Below are positions 1 through 7,331 of a stretch of DNA of 36,151 nucleotides, piece by piece. The stretch spans positions 1 to 36,151 of the forward strand of contig CANGIZ010000017.1 in the NCBI GenBank assembly GCA_947454025.1, given 5' to 3'. The position numbers and the translations under genes are program-made. How positions within the stretch are numbered: the first letter of the stretch is position 1; the number at the start of each line of letters is the position of its first letter. The notes below the pieces were generated by a model. It was given only the letters and a program-made list of their open reading frames with translations. It made no database searches and was not told where the DNA came from. The DNA is from Bacteroidota bacterium. GTDB lineage: Bacteria > Bacteroidota > Bacteroidia > Chitinophagales > Chitinophagaceae.

Positions 1-10
1 CAAAACCGAA

Positions 11-18
11 TAAATTTG
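11..18 (+). promoter_or_regulatory. -7 promoter element (TAAATTTG) of the HU gene
   Basis: TAAATTTG matches the Bacteroidota -7 consensus TAnnTTTG exactly. Transcription would start near position 24, giving a leader of about 27 nt before the HU start. The matching -33 element would lie outside the window. Confidence 0.55.
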
Positions 19-50
19 TTCTATCGTTTAAAACTATAAAAAACACATTT

Positions 51-320
51 ATGAACAAAGCAGAATTAATCGCACACATCGCGGACAGCGCAGATTTACC
101 AAAAACATCAGCTAACGCAGCTTTAGACGCTTTTATCGAAGCGGTAACTAAATCTTTGAAAAAAGGTGATAAAGTAACTTTAGTAGGTTTTGGTACTTTC
201 TCAGTATCTAAGCGTGCTGCAAGAACTGGTCGTAACCCACAAACAGGTGAGACAATCAAAATTAAAGCTAAAAAAGTTGCACGTTTCAAGGCTGGTAAAG
301 AATTGAGCGGTAAATTATAG
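51..320 (+). CDS. HU family DNA-binding protein
   Basis: An 89-residue protein of the usual HU length. It is a small basic nucleoid protein that binds DNA as a dimer and bends it. The family signature is clear: GFGTF at residues 46-50 begins the beta arm, and RTGRNPQTG at 58-66 is the arm tip with the proline that intercalates into DNA. The C-terminal stretch [11 protein letters not shown] is also typical. It has its own -7 element at 11-18 and is followed directly by a strong terminator, so it is monocistronic. IHF shares the fold, but length and arm sequence favour HU. Confidence 0.96.
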   Translation: MNKAELIAHIADSADLPKTSANAALDAFIEAVTKSLKKGDKVTLVGFGTFSVSKRAARTGRNPQTGETIKIKAKKVARFKAGKELSGKL

Positions 321-339
321 TCTGAAATTTATTTCAAGA

Positions 340-368
340 AAAACCCCCTAATATCAGGGGGTTTTTTT
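340..368 (+). terminator. Rho-independent terminator of the HU gene
   Basis: The arms ACCCCCT and AGGGGGT surround a short A/T loop and are followed by a run of seven T. The T tract overlaps the -7 element of the next gene. Confidence 0.85.
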
Positions 369-375
369 ATTTTTG
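368..375 (+). promoter_or_regulatory. -7 promoter element (TATTTTTG) of the THX gene
   Basis: This is an exact TAnnTTTG match beginning in the T tract of the HU terminator, about 31 nt before the THX start. The end of one unit and the promoter of the next are packed into one sequence. Confidence 0.5.
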
Positions 376-405
376 CTGTCCAATCACTAAATAAAACACA
401 ATATC

Positions 406-516
406 ATGGGTAGAGGAGATAAAAAAACAGCTAAAGGAAAAAGATTCTTAGGTTCTTACGGTAAAAGCCGTCCTCATAAGACTACAAGAGGTAGAAAAGC
501 TACAAAAGCAGCTTAA
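406..516 (+). CDS. 30S ribosomal protein THX
   Basis: A 36-codon gene encoding MGRGDKKTAKGKRFLGSYG followed by a Lys/Arg-rich tail ending KATKAA. The GKGDKKT-like start, GSYGKSRPHK core and strong basic charge match the THX family of small 30S subunit proteins common in Bacteroidota. In Thermus, THX stabilises the head of the small subunit. The gene is too short for most ORF callers. It has its own -7 element at 368-375 and its own terminator at 540-562. Recognition rests on the motif and the position between two terminators. Confidence 0.9.
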   Translation: MGRGDKKTAKGKRFLGSYGKSRPHKTTRGRKATKAA

Positions 517-539
517 TACGAAGCCTTATTATAAAGATT

Positions 540-562
540 CCCCGAATGTTCGGGGTTTTTTT
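540..562 (+). terminator. Rho-independent terminator of the THX gene
   Basis: CCCCGAA and TTCGGGG form a seven-base-pair stem with a tiny loop (in practice six pairs with a four-base loop), followed by seven T. Confidence 0.85.
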
Positions 563-566
563 ATTG

Positions 567-574
567 TAATTTTG
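567..574 (+). promoter_or_regulatory. -7 promoter element (TAATTTTG) directly before a start codon
   Basis: An exact TAnnTTTG match ending five bases before the ATG at 580. Transcription would start at or next to the ATG, implying a leaderless mRNA. No good -33 box is visible because that position lies in the preceding terminator. Confidence 0.4.
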
Positions 575-579
575 CAACT

Positions 580-783
580 ATGAAACGAATGGCCCTCATT
601 CTTATTTTAACCCTCATTGCAGCAACTTCCTTTGCGCAATGCTCTATTTGTACTAAAACTGCAAGTCAAATGGGTGAAGAAGCCGGAAAAGGCTTTAACG
701 CAGGTGTGTTGTATTTGGCTGCCATGCCATTTGCGATTATTGGTTTTATTGCTTATCGATATAAGAAGAACGAAAAGGCTTAA
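580..783 (+). CDS. Small exported CxxC membrane protein of unknown function
   Basis: A 67-residue protein I can describe but not assign. Residues 1-19 form a signal peptide (basic start, hydrophobic core, SFA before Gln). The mature protein would begin QCSICTKTASQMGEEAGKG with a CxxC pair at 21-24. A single hydrophobic segment at about 43-59 is followed by a basic tail RYKKNEK, so the tail should be cytoplasmic and the Cys pair periplasmic. I recall similar short proteins in other Bacteroidota, with no known function. A redox or metal-handling role is possible from the Cys pair only. The start may be leaderless. Confidence 0.7.
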   Translation: MKRMALILILTLIAATSFAQCSICTKTASQMGEEAGKGFNAGVLYLAAMPFAIIGFIAYRYKKNEKA

Positions 784-867
784 GCCAAGGTTAATTATCA
801 CTTAATTATGCCTTAATTAAGTTTATAGCTTTAAACTCTACTTTAGAAGACATGTCTAAAAAAAGTT

Positions 868-1734
868 ATGGATTTTCAAAGTCATTCCGCTTTAAGATTT
901 TCAATTATTATTCCAAGTTGGAACAATCTGCCCTACTTGCAAAATTGTATTCAGAGCATTCGCAAAAATTCAAGTATCCAGCATCAAATTATTGTTCATA
1001 TTAATGAAGGAACTGATGGTACTTTAAATTGGATCAAAGTTCAAAAAGATATTGACTTTACATATAGTCATACGAATATTGGGGTATGTTATGCACTTAA
1101 CAAGGCAAGAAGTTTAGTAACAACCAATTACCTACTTTATTTAAATGATGATATGTATTTGTGTCCCAATTGGGACACTGCACTCATGCAAGAAATAAAA
1201 CAAATTGGACATGATAATTTTTTTCTATCAAGTACCGTAATTGAACCTTGCGCTTCAAGTAATTGCGTTATTGAAAGAGATTATGGCAAGGATATTGAAA
1301 ATTTCAATGAAACCTTATTGTTAAAAGAATATCATCAAATTCCGAAATTAAATTGGTGTGGATCAACTTGGCCTCCTAATATTTTACCCTTAAAATTATG
1401 GGACTATGTAGGTGGATATAGTACTGAATTTAGTCCTGGCATGTATTCGGATCCGGATTTCTCCATGAAACTTTGGAACGCAGGAGTGCGTTATTTTAAA
1501 GGAGTTTCAAATAGTAGGGCCTATCATTTTGGCTCAAAATCTGTAAAACGAATTAAAAAAAATAAGGGCTACTATCAATTTATAAATAAGTGGGGGTTTA
1601 CCTCTAGTGTGCTAACTAAAAATATTTTAAAAAGAGGATGCTATTTTAATGGACCTTTGCCGGAATATAAAATGAACTCCATGTTGTATTTCAAAAATCA
1701 TTTCAAGAAAATATTAGCATTGTTATTTAGATAA
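868..1734 (+). CDS. Glycosyltransferase family 2 protein
   Basis: A 288-residue GT-A fold protein. The N-terminal nucleotide-sugar half shows FSIIIPSWNN at 11-20 (first strand and loop), NIGVCYALNKA at about 70-80, and NDDM at 93-96 as the metal-binding DxD equivalent. The acceptor half has DPDFSMKLWNAG at about 204-215, where the catalytic acidic residue is expected. No membrane segment is visible, so it should act at the cytoplasmic face, transferring a sugar to a lipid, protein or polysaccharide acceptor that cannot be named. It stands alone: its promoter region holds three TTAATTA repeats, and the convergent meaB gene follows 15 bp after its stop. Confidence 0.85.
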   Translation: MDFQSHSALRFSIIIPSWNNLPYLQNCIQSIRKNSSIQHQIIVHINEGTDGTLNWIKVQKDIDFTYSHTNIGVCYALNKARSLVTTNYLLYLNDDMYLCPNWDTALMQEIKQIGHDNFFLSSTVIEPCASSNCVIERDYGKDIENFNETLLLKEYHQIPKLNWCGSTWPPNILPLKLWDYVGGYSTEFSPGMYSDPDFSMKLWNAGVRYFKGVSNSRAYHFGSKSVKRIKKNKGYYQFINKWGFTSSVLTKNILKRGCYFNGPLPEYKMNSMLYFKNHFKKILALLFR

Positions 1735-1749
1735 ACTTATTTGTTGTTT

Positions 1750-2658
1750 CTAATAAAGATATTTTTTTGCAAAAGAAAATAAATTAAATTGCTCATTGTG
1801 GAATGTGGTTTGTAAATCCTCTTTAATAGCTTGCTGATTAATATCCTTCATTCTATTTGCTAATATTAACTGCAACAATTTAGCCATTCTTAATTTTAAT
1901 ACACGTTCAATTTGATTAGATTTTAATTTCTCTGCATCAATAGCCAACACCAATTCATCTATCCCCAGTCCTTGAGAAGCAACTGTATTAATTACTTTGG
2001 GCAATACTGTATCCTGCATATTATCCATTAACATTTGTTGAAGATGATGTGCAAATGTTTGTGCATCGGGTCTATCACTTTTGTTTACTACAAATAAGTC
2101 GGCTATTTCCATTAATCCCGACTTCATCATTTGTACTTCATCACCTGCTTCTGGAACTAGTACCACAACAGTTGTATCTGCTAAGGAAGCCACTTCCACT
2201 TCGGATTGTCCAACCCCTACAGTTTCAATAATAATATAATCAAATCCAACTGATTGTAGCAATGTAGTAAGTTCAATCATGGAACTATTTAATCCACCTA
2301 AATGTCCCCTAGATGCTAGGGACCTTATAAACACTTGAGGATTTAAATACCAATCCTTCATTCTAATTCTGTCTCCTAAAATAGCACCTTGATGATAAGG
2401 TGATGAAGGATCAACGGATAATACAGCTACTTTTTTTTGATTACGAACCCAATGCCCAATGAGCTGTGCAATTAATGTACTCTTTCCTGCACCTGGCGGA
2501 CCAGTGATACCAATTATAGGTGCTTTTTCTGGCACCAGTCCTTCTAAAAACAAGTCCGTCCCTTGCAATTTGTTTTCAATATTCGTGATGGTCTTAGCCA
2601 ATAAAAGAAAATCTCCCTTGGTTACTCCACTTCGTATATCATTGATGGAAAAAAACAT
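1750..2658 (-). CDS. meaB: Methylmalonyl-CoA mutase-associated GTPase MeaB
   Basis: A 302-residue G3E-type GTPase (ArgK/MeaB family) that protects and reloads adenosylcobalamin in methylmalonyl-CoA mutase. Walker A GITGPPGAGKSTL is at 50-62, SVDPSSP at 81-87, ETVGVGQSE at 145-153 (switch region) and NKSD at 192-195 (guanine specificity). Length is slightly below the usual 310-330. The ATG overlaps the stop codon of the upstream glycosyltransferase by one base (TAATG), so translation is probably coupled. The mutase genes are not in the window. Confidence 0.92.
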   Translation of the reverse strand: MFFSINDIRSGVTKGDFLLLAKTITNIENKLQGTDLFLEGLVPEKAPIIGITGPPGAGKSTLIAQLIGHWVRNQKKVAVLSVDPSSPYHQGAILGDRIRMKDWYLNPQVFIRSLASRGHLGGLNSSMIELTTLLQSVGFDYIIIETVGVGQSEVEVASLADTTVVVLVPEAGDEVQMMKSGLMEIADLFVVNKSDRPDAQTFAHHLQQMLMDNMQDTVLPKVINTVASQGLGIDELVLAIDAEKLKSNQIERVLKLRMAKLLQLILANRMKDINQQAIKEDLQTTFHNEQFNLFSFAKKYLY

Positions 2659-3533
2659 TAAGGTCTAATTATTTTATGATTTCTAAAATCAAAAGGACGT
2701 ATGCCGGTGAATTTTTCAAAATAATACAATACTCTATTTTTTAAAGAGAAATTCTTTTTTGAAATATCTAAATCTATAGTCCAATTTTTTTTATGAATAC
2801 GTTCCAGCATTACATTAGGATGCGTTTCTGTAAATTTTTCCAAGGAGTCAAATCCACTAAAATCATAATAATCAGGGCTTGAAATAATTTCTTGCATTTT
2901 GGTGTCATCATTCCAAAACGCTGCACTCTCCTTTTGTTTTTTACGCATTTGCTCAGGGCTTTTTACCCATCCATAATGATAAATACTTGCATCTATTGCC
3001 GCAACAGGCAATTTAGCTTTTCCTATTCTAAAACCTTGTGCATCCTTATATGCACTAATGGCTTTGTTGTTTCTGATAATCCTAGTTTCATGTGCATACC
3101 ATTTTCTACTATCACCTACATAATCATAAGTGCCGAAAAAATGTTTGTATTTAAAAAGCAAACCTTGCACTTCTACATCATCAGCATATTTATTACATGC
3201 ATCTAAAATTTTTGCATGGTATTTTTCATGCACTACTTCATCACCTTGAATATAAAAAGCCCAAGTAAATGAATCATCAATCAACTCAAAGGCTTTATTC
3301 GTTTCAACGGCCAAAACAGTTCCGCCTTTTCTTAAATTTTTATCCCAAACCGAATGATGAATTTTAATTTTAGGATCTCCAATGGATTCAATTAAAGCAA
3401 TTGTTTCATCGGTTGAATCTCCAATTAAAACAATCATTTCGTCAACAACAGGTAAAATAGATTTGATTGCTTCCACAATGGGAAAATCATTAATTACAGC
3501 GTTTTTAATAATTGTAAATCCTGCTATCTTCAT
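2658..3533 (-). CDS. Glycosyltransferase family 2-like protein
   Basis: Starts at MKIAGFTIIKN, giving 291 residues. A longer reading to 3608 adds 25 residues without family features and would run into the coaX promoter region. GT-A features: AGFTIIKNAV at 4-13, VLIGDSTDET at 35-44, and FYIQGDEVVHE at 93-103, where the acidic pair after the strand stands for the DxD metal site. The C-terminal part has basic, aromatic segments (HYGWVKSPEQMRKKQKE) typical of this Bacteroidota subgroup. The substrate is unknown. It is co-translated with meaB downstream although their functions appear unrelated. Confidence 0.75.
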   Translation of the reverse strand: MKIAGFTIIKNAVINDFPIVEAIKSILPVVDEMIVLIGDSTDETIALIESIGDPKIKIHHSVWDKNLRKGGTVLAVETNKAFELIDDSFTWAFYIQGDEVVHEKYHAKILDACNKYADDVEVQGLLFKYKHFFGTYDYVGDSRKWYAHETRIIRNNKAISAYKDAQGFRIGKAKLPVAAIDASIYHYGWVKSPEQMRKKQKESAAFWNDDTKMQEIISSPDYYDFSGFDSLEKFTETHPNVMLERIHKKNWTIDLDISKKNFSLKNRVLYYFEKFTGIRPFDFRNHKIIRP

Positions 3534-3614
3534 ATCGGCTTCTTTTGTTTGCCAAATAACCGAAAACTTTTGCAACTTGCCTATTGTTTTGGGCAAACTT
3601 TGCAACAAAGGGTT

Positions 3615-3622
3615 TAAATTTG
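3615..3622 (+). promoter_or_regulatory. -7 promoter element (TAAATTTG) of coaX
   Basis: An exact TAnnTTTG match 16 bp before the coaX ATG, predicting a leader of about 11 nt. The best upstream TTTG (3588-3591) is 23 bp away, slightly longer than ideal. Confidence 0.5.
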
Positions 3623-3638
3623 ATGCTTAAGCGAAAAT

Positions 3639-4364
3639 ATGTCAGTTAGTATTTGTTTTGACTTTGGAAACACCCGACTAAAAGCAGCCATTTTTAAACA
3701 AAATGAGTTAGTTGAAGTAGTCTATTTTGAAAAAGGAGATCTATTCGAAATAAATGCTTTACTCGATAAATGGGCACCTACTAAAACCATACTATCTTCG
3801 GTTATTCATCATGACAAAAACATTGAAAACTTATTGTCTGAACGCTCTAAATTTCATTTATTAGGGGCTAGCACTAAAATTAATTTTACAACACCTGTTG
3901 GTAAGCCCGAAACCATTGGTGCAGACCGATTGGCCCTTGTTGCTGCAGCTGTTGATCTTTTCCCAAATCAACATAATTTAGCAATTGCCCTTGGTACTTG
4001 CATTACTTACAATTTTGTGAACATTCATCATGAATTTTTAGGGGGTGGTATTTCCCCTGGTATGCAAATGCGCTTTAAAGCCATGCATGAGCAAACCGCA
4101 CTTTTACCCCTAATAAAGCCTTCCCATGAGTTCCCCCTGGTTGGTTATGACACTAAAACCAACCTTTTGAGCGGCGTAATATTGGGTATTGCAGCCGAAA
4201 TAGACGGCATTATTGCTGCTTACGCCGAAAAATACGCCAACTTTAACGTGCTATTAACCGGTGGCGACATTAGTTATTTTGTGCGGCACCTAAAAAAGAG
4301 GATATTTGCCGACCAAAACTTAATATTTAAAGGACTTTATGCGATTTGTGAAAAAAATAATTAG
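3639..4364 (+). CDS. coaX: Type III pantothenate kinase
   Basis: A 241-residue ASKHA-fold enzyme that phosphorylates pantothenate, the first step of coenzyme A synthesis. DFGNTRLK at 8-15 carries the catalytic Asp and phosphate-binding loop. GADRLAL is at 94-100, LGTCITYN at 118-125 and GGGISPGMQMR at 135-145. Most family members have Asp where this protein has Asn125, next to the monovalent-cation site. It heads a rightward unit, and the following gene starts 26 bp inside its 3' end. Confidence 0.93.
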   Translation: MSVSICFDFGNTRLKAAIFKQNELVEVVYFEKGDLFEINALLDKWAPTKTILSSVIHHDKNIENLLSERSKFHLLGASTKINFTTPVGKPETIGADRLALVAAAVDLFPNQHNLAIALGTCITYNFVNIHHEFLGGGISPGMQMRFKAMHEQTALLPLIKPSHEFPLVGYDTKTNLLSGVILGIAAEIDGIIAAYAEKYANFNVLLTGGDISYFVRHLKKRIFADQNLIFKGLYAICEKNN

Positions 4365-5721
4365 GCTAACACCCTTTCTCGTTTTAGTGTGTTTTATAAC
4401 ACCTACTAAGGCTCAAATTAACTCTCCATTTTCTAGATACGGATTAGGAAACGAAGTGTACAACAGTCAAAATGCAACTAGCCAAGGAATGGGCGGATTT
4501 ACTGCAGCCTATACTGCTAGTATGAACGGAAGCTTTGGCCAAAGTGTTAATATTAATAACCCTGCATCTTATGGTAGTTTGTATATGACCACATTTGATT
4601 TGGGGATGAATTATACCAGCAATACCCTTAAAAGTAATTCACCGGTATCAAGATTTCAATCTAATTATTTTGTGCCCAATTATGTTGCAGTAGGAATGCC
4701 AATCAATAAAGAAAAGCATATTGGTATGGCATTTGGTTTAAGACCACTTACCCAAATTAATTACTCGGTTGATGAATTAAAAATTTTACCAACAGGTGAT
4801 TCTTTATACAATAATTACATTGGTCAAGGAGGTTTAAATCAGGCCTTTATTGGGTTTGGTAAGTCTTGGAAAAAAATTAGCTTGGGTATCAATACTGGCT
4901 ACAATTTTGGGAAAAAGCGTATTGAAAATGTAAAATCATTTCAATACAATACCGATTCAACTGCTTTTTATCAATCACAAGCAAGTACAAATACCTTGTT
5001 CGGTGGCGTATTTTTCCAATTGGGTATGCAGGGAGAAACTACTTTGCAAACCATCAGCCATCCTAAAACAACCGACAAAACAGAATATACTTTAAGCTTT
5101 GGTGCTACTGCTACATTACAACAATCATTAAGTGGCAAACAAGATATTGTAAGAACTACGGGGACATTTACAACAGGTACTTCTGCTCCATTAGATACCG
5201 CATCTATGTCAATTAATAATGCAGGTTCTATTAAATTACCTGCTAGTTATACTGCAGGAATTGCATTCCATAAAAAAGAAGTAAGTAATAAAGGAAGTTA
5301 TGATCAATGGGTCATTGGGGTTCAATTGGATAAGGCAGATTGGAAATCCAATTATCGTTTTTATGGCCAGCCCGATCAATTGTCAAATGCTTATATGGTA
5401 AGAGTTGGATTACAATATTGTCCTAATTCTTTTGAATATGAAAATTATTGGTCCACCGTAGTATACCGCGCCGGTTTTAATACAGGAAAGGATTATATCG
5501 ATGTGGATCAAAAAGGATTGACGGTTTCTTCTTTCTCCGTCGGTGCAGGATTGCCGATCAGAAAATATCGCTCTTACGACTATCAATTTTCTTTGCTTAA
5601 CTTAGCATTGCAGTTTGGTAAGCGAGGAAGTAGCAACAACACTTATCAGGAAAGCTTTGTGCAATTCACTGTTGGTTATAGCTTGAGTGATATTTGGTTT
5701 AACAAACGAAAATATGATTAG
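4339..5721 (+). CDS. Outer-membrane beta-barrel protein of unknown function
   Basis: A 460-residue exported protein. Residues 1-25 form a signal peptide ending TKAQ. The mature start, INSPFSRYGLGNEV, is characteristic of a Bacteroidota outer-membrane family with FadL-like features. Alternating aromatic strands continue to a C-terminal strand near FTVGYSLSDIWF. The gene overlaps coaX by 26 bp and lptC by 8 bp, so the three are probably translated together. The coaX / barrel / lptC order recurs in this phylum and suggests an envelope role, but no substrate can be named. Confidence 0.75.
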   Translation: MRFVKKIIRLTPFLVLVCFITPTKAQINSPFSRYGLGNEVYNSQNATSQGMGGFTAAYTASMNGSFGQSVNINNPASYGSLYMTTFDLGMNYTSNTLKSNSPVSRFQSNYFVPNYVAVGMPINKEKHIGMAFGLRPLTQINYSVDELKILPTGDSLYNNYIGQGGLNQAFIGFGKSWKKISLGINTGYNFGKKRIENVKSFQYNTDSTAFYQSQASTNTLFGGVFFQLGMQGETTLQTISHPKTTDKTEYTLSFGATATLQQSLSGKQDIVRTTGTFTTGTSAPLDTASMSINNAGSIKLPASYTAGIAFHKKEVSNKGSYDQWVIGVQLDKADWKSNYRFYGQPDQLSNAYMVRVGLQYCPNSFEYENYWSTVVYRAGFNTGKDYIDVDQKGLTVSSFSVGAGLPIRKYRSYDYQFSLLNLALQFGKRGSSNNTYQESFVQFTVGYSLSDIWFNKRKYD

Positions 5722-6301
5722 TCAGTTGACATATAAAAATATAATCACAGCAGTTACTTTTTTGAGTAGCTGCTTTTTTATGATGGCTTGTGAAAACAAT
5801 GTGAATGATGTAAAAGCATTGAGTTCAAAAGTAGGCGGAATTGATATTGGGAAAGACGTGGCCATATATGTAAGTGACAATGGGAAAATGACTGCTAAAA
5901 TGATGGCTCCAATCATGAAAAAATATCTACTCGATAGTGGCAAGATGATTGAATTCCCTAATACGATTAAAGTAGATTTTTTTAAAGATAGTGCCGTAGT
6001 GGAAAGCAAGCTTACCGCTAACTATGCGCATTATATTCAGGAAGAAAATAAAGTGTTTTTAAAAGGCAATGTGGTTGTATACAATACCAAGGGGGACACA
6101 TTATGGTGCAAGGAAATGTATTGGGATCAAAACACCACTAAGTTTCACACCGATAAAGAAGTAGTTGTTAAGCAGCATAATCCTATCTCCAAAATTTATG
6201 GGTTAGGCTTTGAAGCAAGTCAGGATTTATCAGATATTAAAATTTTAAAACCACAGTCCAATAGCTTTGCCATTATTTCGGACAGCAGTGGTTTAAACTA
6301 A
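5714..6301 (+). CDS. lptC: LPS export ABC transporter periplasmic protein LptC
   Basis: Starts at MISQLTYKNI (195 residues). An upstream ATG at 5687 adds nine unsupported residues. The N-terminus is hydrophobic and ends in FFMMAC, a lipobox-like site, so the protein may be a lipoprotein rather than a simple membrane anchor. The domain after residue 45 (SDNGKMTAKMMAPIMKKYL, then YAHYIQEENKVFLKGNVVVYN and GDTLWCKEMYWDQNTTKF) is the repeated beta-jellyroll pattern of LptC/OstA proteins that carry lipopolysaccharide across the periplasm. It overlaps the stop of the barrel gene. Confidence 0.82.
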   Translation: MISQLTYKNIITAVTFLSSCFFMMACENNVNDVKALSSKVGGIDIGKDVAIYVSDNGKMTAKMMAPIMKKYLLDSGKMIEFPNTIKVDFFKDSAVVESKLTANYAHYIQEENKVFLKGNVVVYNTKGDTLWCKEMYWDQNTTKFHTDKEVVVKQHNPISKIYGLGFEASQDLSDIKILKPQSNSFAIISDSSGLN

Positions 6302-6313
6302 TAAATACTTTTT

Positions 6314-7303
6314 ATGGAGTACAGAAAAATGGGAAAATCTGGTTTACAATTAAGCGCATTGAGCTTTGGTAGCTGGGTTACTTTTCACAAACAAATTGAC
6401 GATCGTATTTCAGATGAATTAATGGGAATTGCCTATGACCATGGTGTTAATTTTTTTGATAACGCTGAGGGTTATGCCGAAGGAGAAAGTGAAAAAATGA
6501 TGGGTCGTGTTTTACAGAAAAAGAACTGGGATAGAACTTCTTACGTTTTATCGTCAAAGGCTTATTTTGGAAGTAGAGGAAAAGGCAACAAACCCAATCA
6601 GACAGGGCTTAGTAGAAAGCATTTAACCGAAGCATGTAATGAAGCTTTGCAAAGACTACAAACTGATTATTTAGATTTATACTTTTGTCATCGTCCCGAT
6701 AAAACTACCCCTATCGAGGAAGTCGTACAAACGATGAATACTTTAATACAACAAGGTAAAATTTTGTATTGGGGTACTAGCGAATGGAGCGGAGTTGAAA
6801 TTATGGAAGCCAATCGAGTAGCAGCAGCATACAGATTGATTGGCCCAAGCATGGAACAACCTCAATACAACTTATTTGAGCGCAACAAAATAGACAATGA
6901 ATACTTAGAGATTTTTAAGAATGTAGGATTGGGCACTACTATTTGGAGTCCATTGGCTGCAGGATTATTAACAGGTAAATACAACGACGGTATCCCTGAG
7001 GATTCAAGATTTCATATGGAGGAATTTGGTTGGCTAAGAGACCGATGGGTCATGCAAGATAAAATTAAACGTGTGCAACAATTGGGTGCTTTAGCCAAAG
7101 CATTAAAAGTAAGTACTGCTTCCTTAAGTATCGCATGGTGTATTAAAAATCCCAATGTAACTACTGCTATTTTAGGTGCGACTAAAAAGGAGCAACTATT
7201 AGACAATTTAACTGCGATGGAAACCATGAAGCTGTTAACGCCTGAAATAATGGAACAAATAGAAAGCATTGTAGAAACAAAACCTGTTTTACCAGAGTGG
7301 TAA
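6314..7303 (+). CDS. Aldo/keto reductase (Kv-beta/YghZ-like)
   Basis: A 329-residue NADP-dependent TIM-barrel reductase. The catalytic tetrad is visible: Asp49 and Tyr54 in DNAEGYAEG, Lys82 in SSKAYFG, and His126 in FCHRPD. The cofactor-binding C-terminal stretch TTAILGATKKEQLLDNL is present. Similarity to the voltage-gated potassium channel beta-subunit subgroup suggests reduction of small aldehydes or methylglyoxal-like compounds. It lies 12 bp after lptC and 28 bp before the CNNM gene, so it is probably in the same transcript without an obvious functional link. Confidence 0.9.
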   Translation: MEYRKMGKSGLQLSALSFGSWVTFHKQIDDRISDELMGIAYDHGVNFFDNAEGYAEGESEKMMGRVLQKKNWDRTSYVLSSKAYFGSRGKGNKPNQTGLSRKHLTEACNEALQRLQTDYLDLYFCHRPDKTTPIEEVVQTMNTLIQQGKILYWGTSEWSGVEIMEANRVAAAYRLIGPSMEQPQYNLFERNKIDNEYLEIFKNVGLGTTIWSPLAAGLLTGKYNDGIPEDSRFHMEEFGWLRDRWVMQDKIKRVQQLGALAKALKVSTASLSIAWCIKNPNVTTAILGATKKEQLLDNLTAMETMKLLTPEIMEQIESIVETKPVLPEW

Positions 7304-7331
7304 ACAAAATAAATAAGTGTATTTTTAAATT

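Noticed and set aside
2892..3206. 104-codon open frame on the plus strand
   Set aside because: It is antisense to the second glycosyltransferase; the Cys/Ile/Phe-rich composition is that of a reverse-strand shadow.
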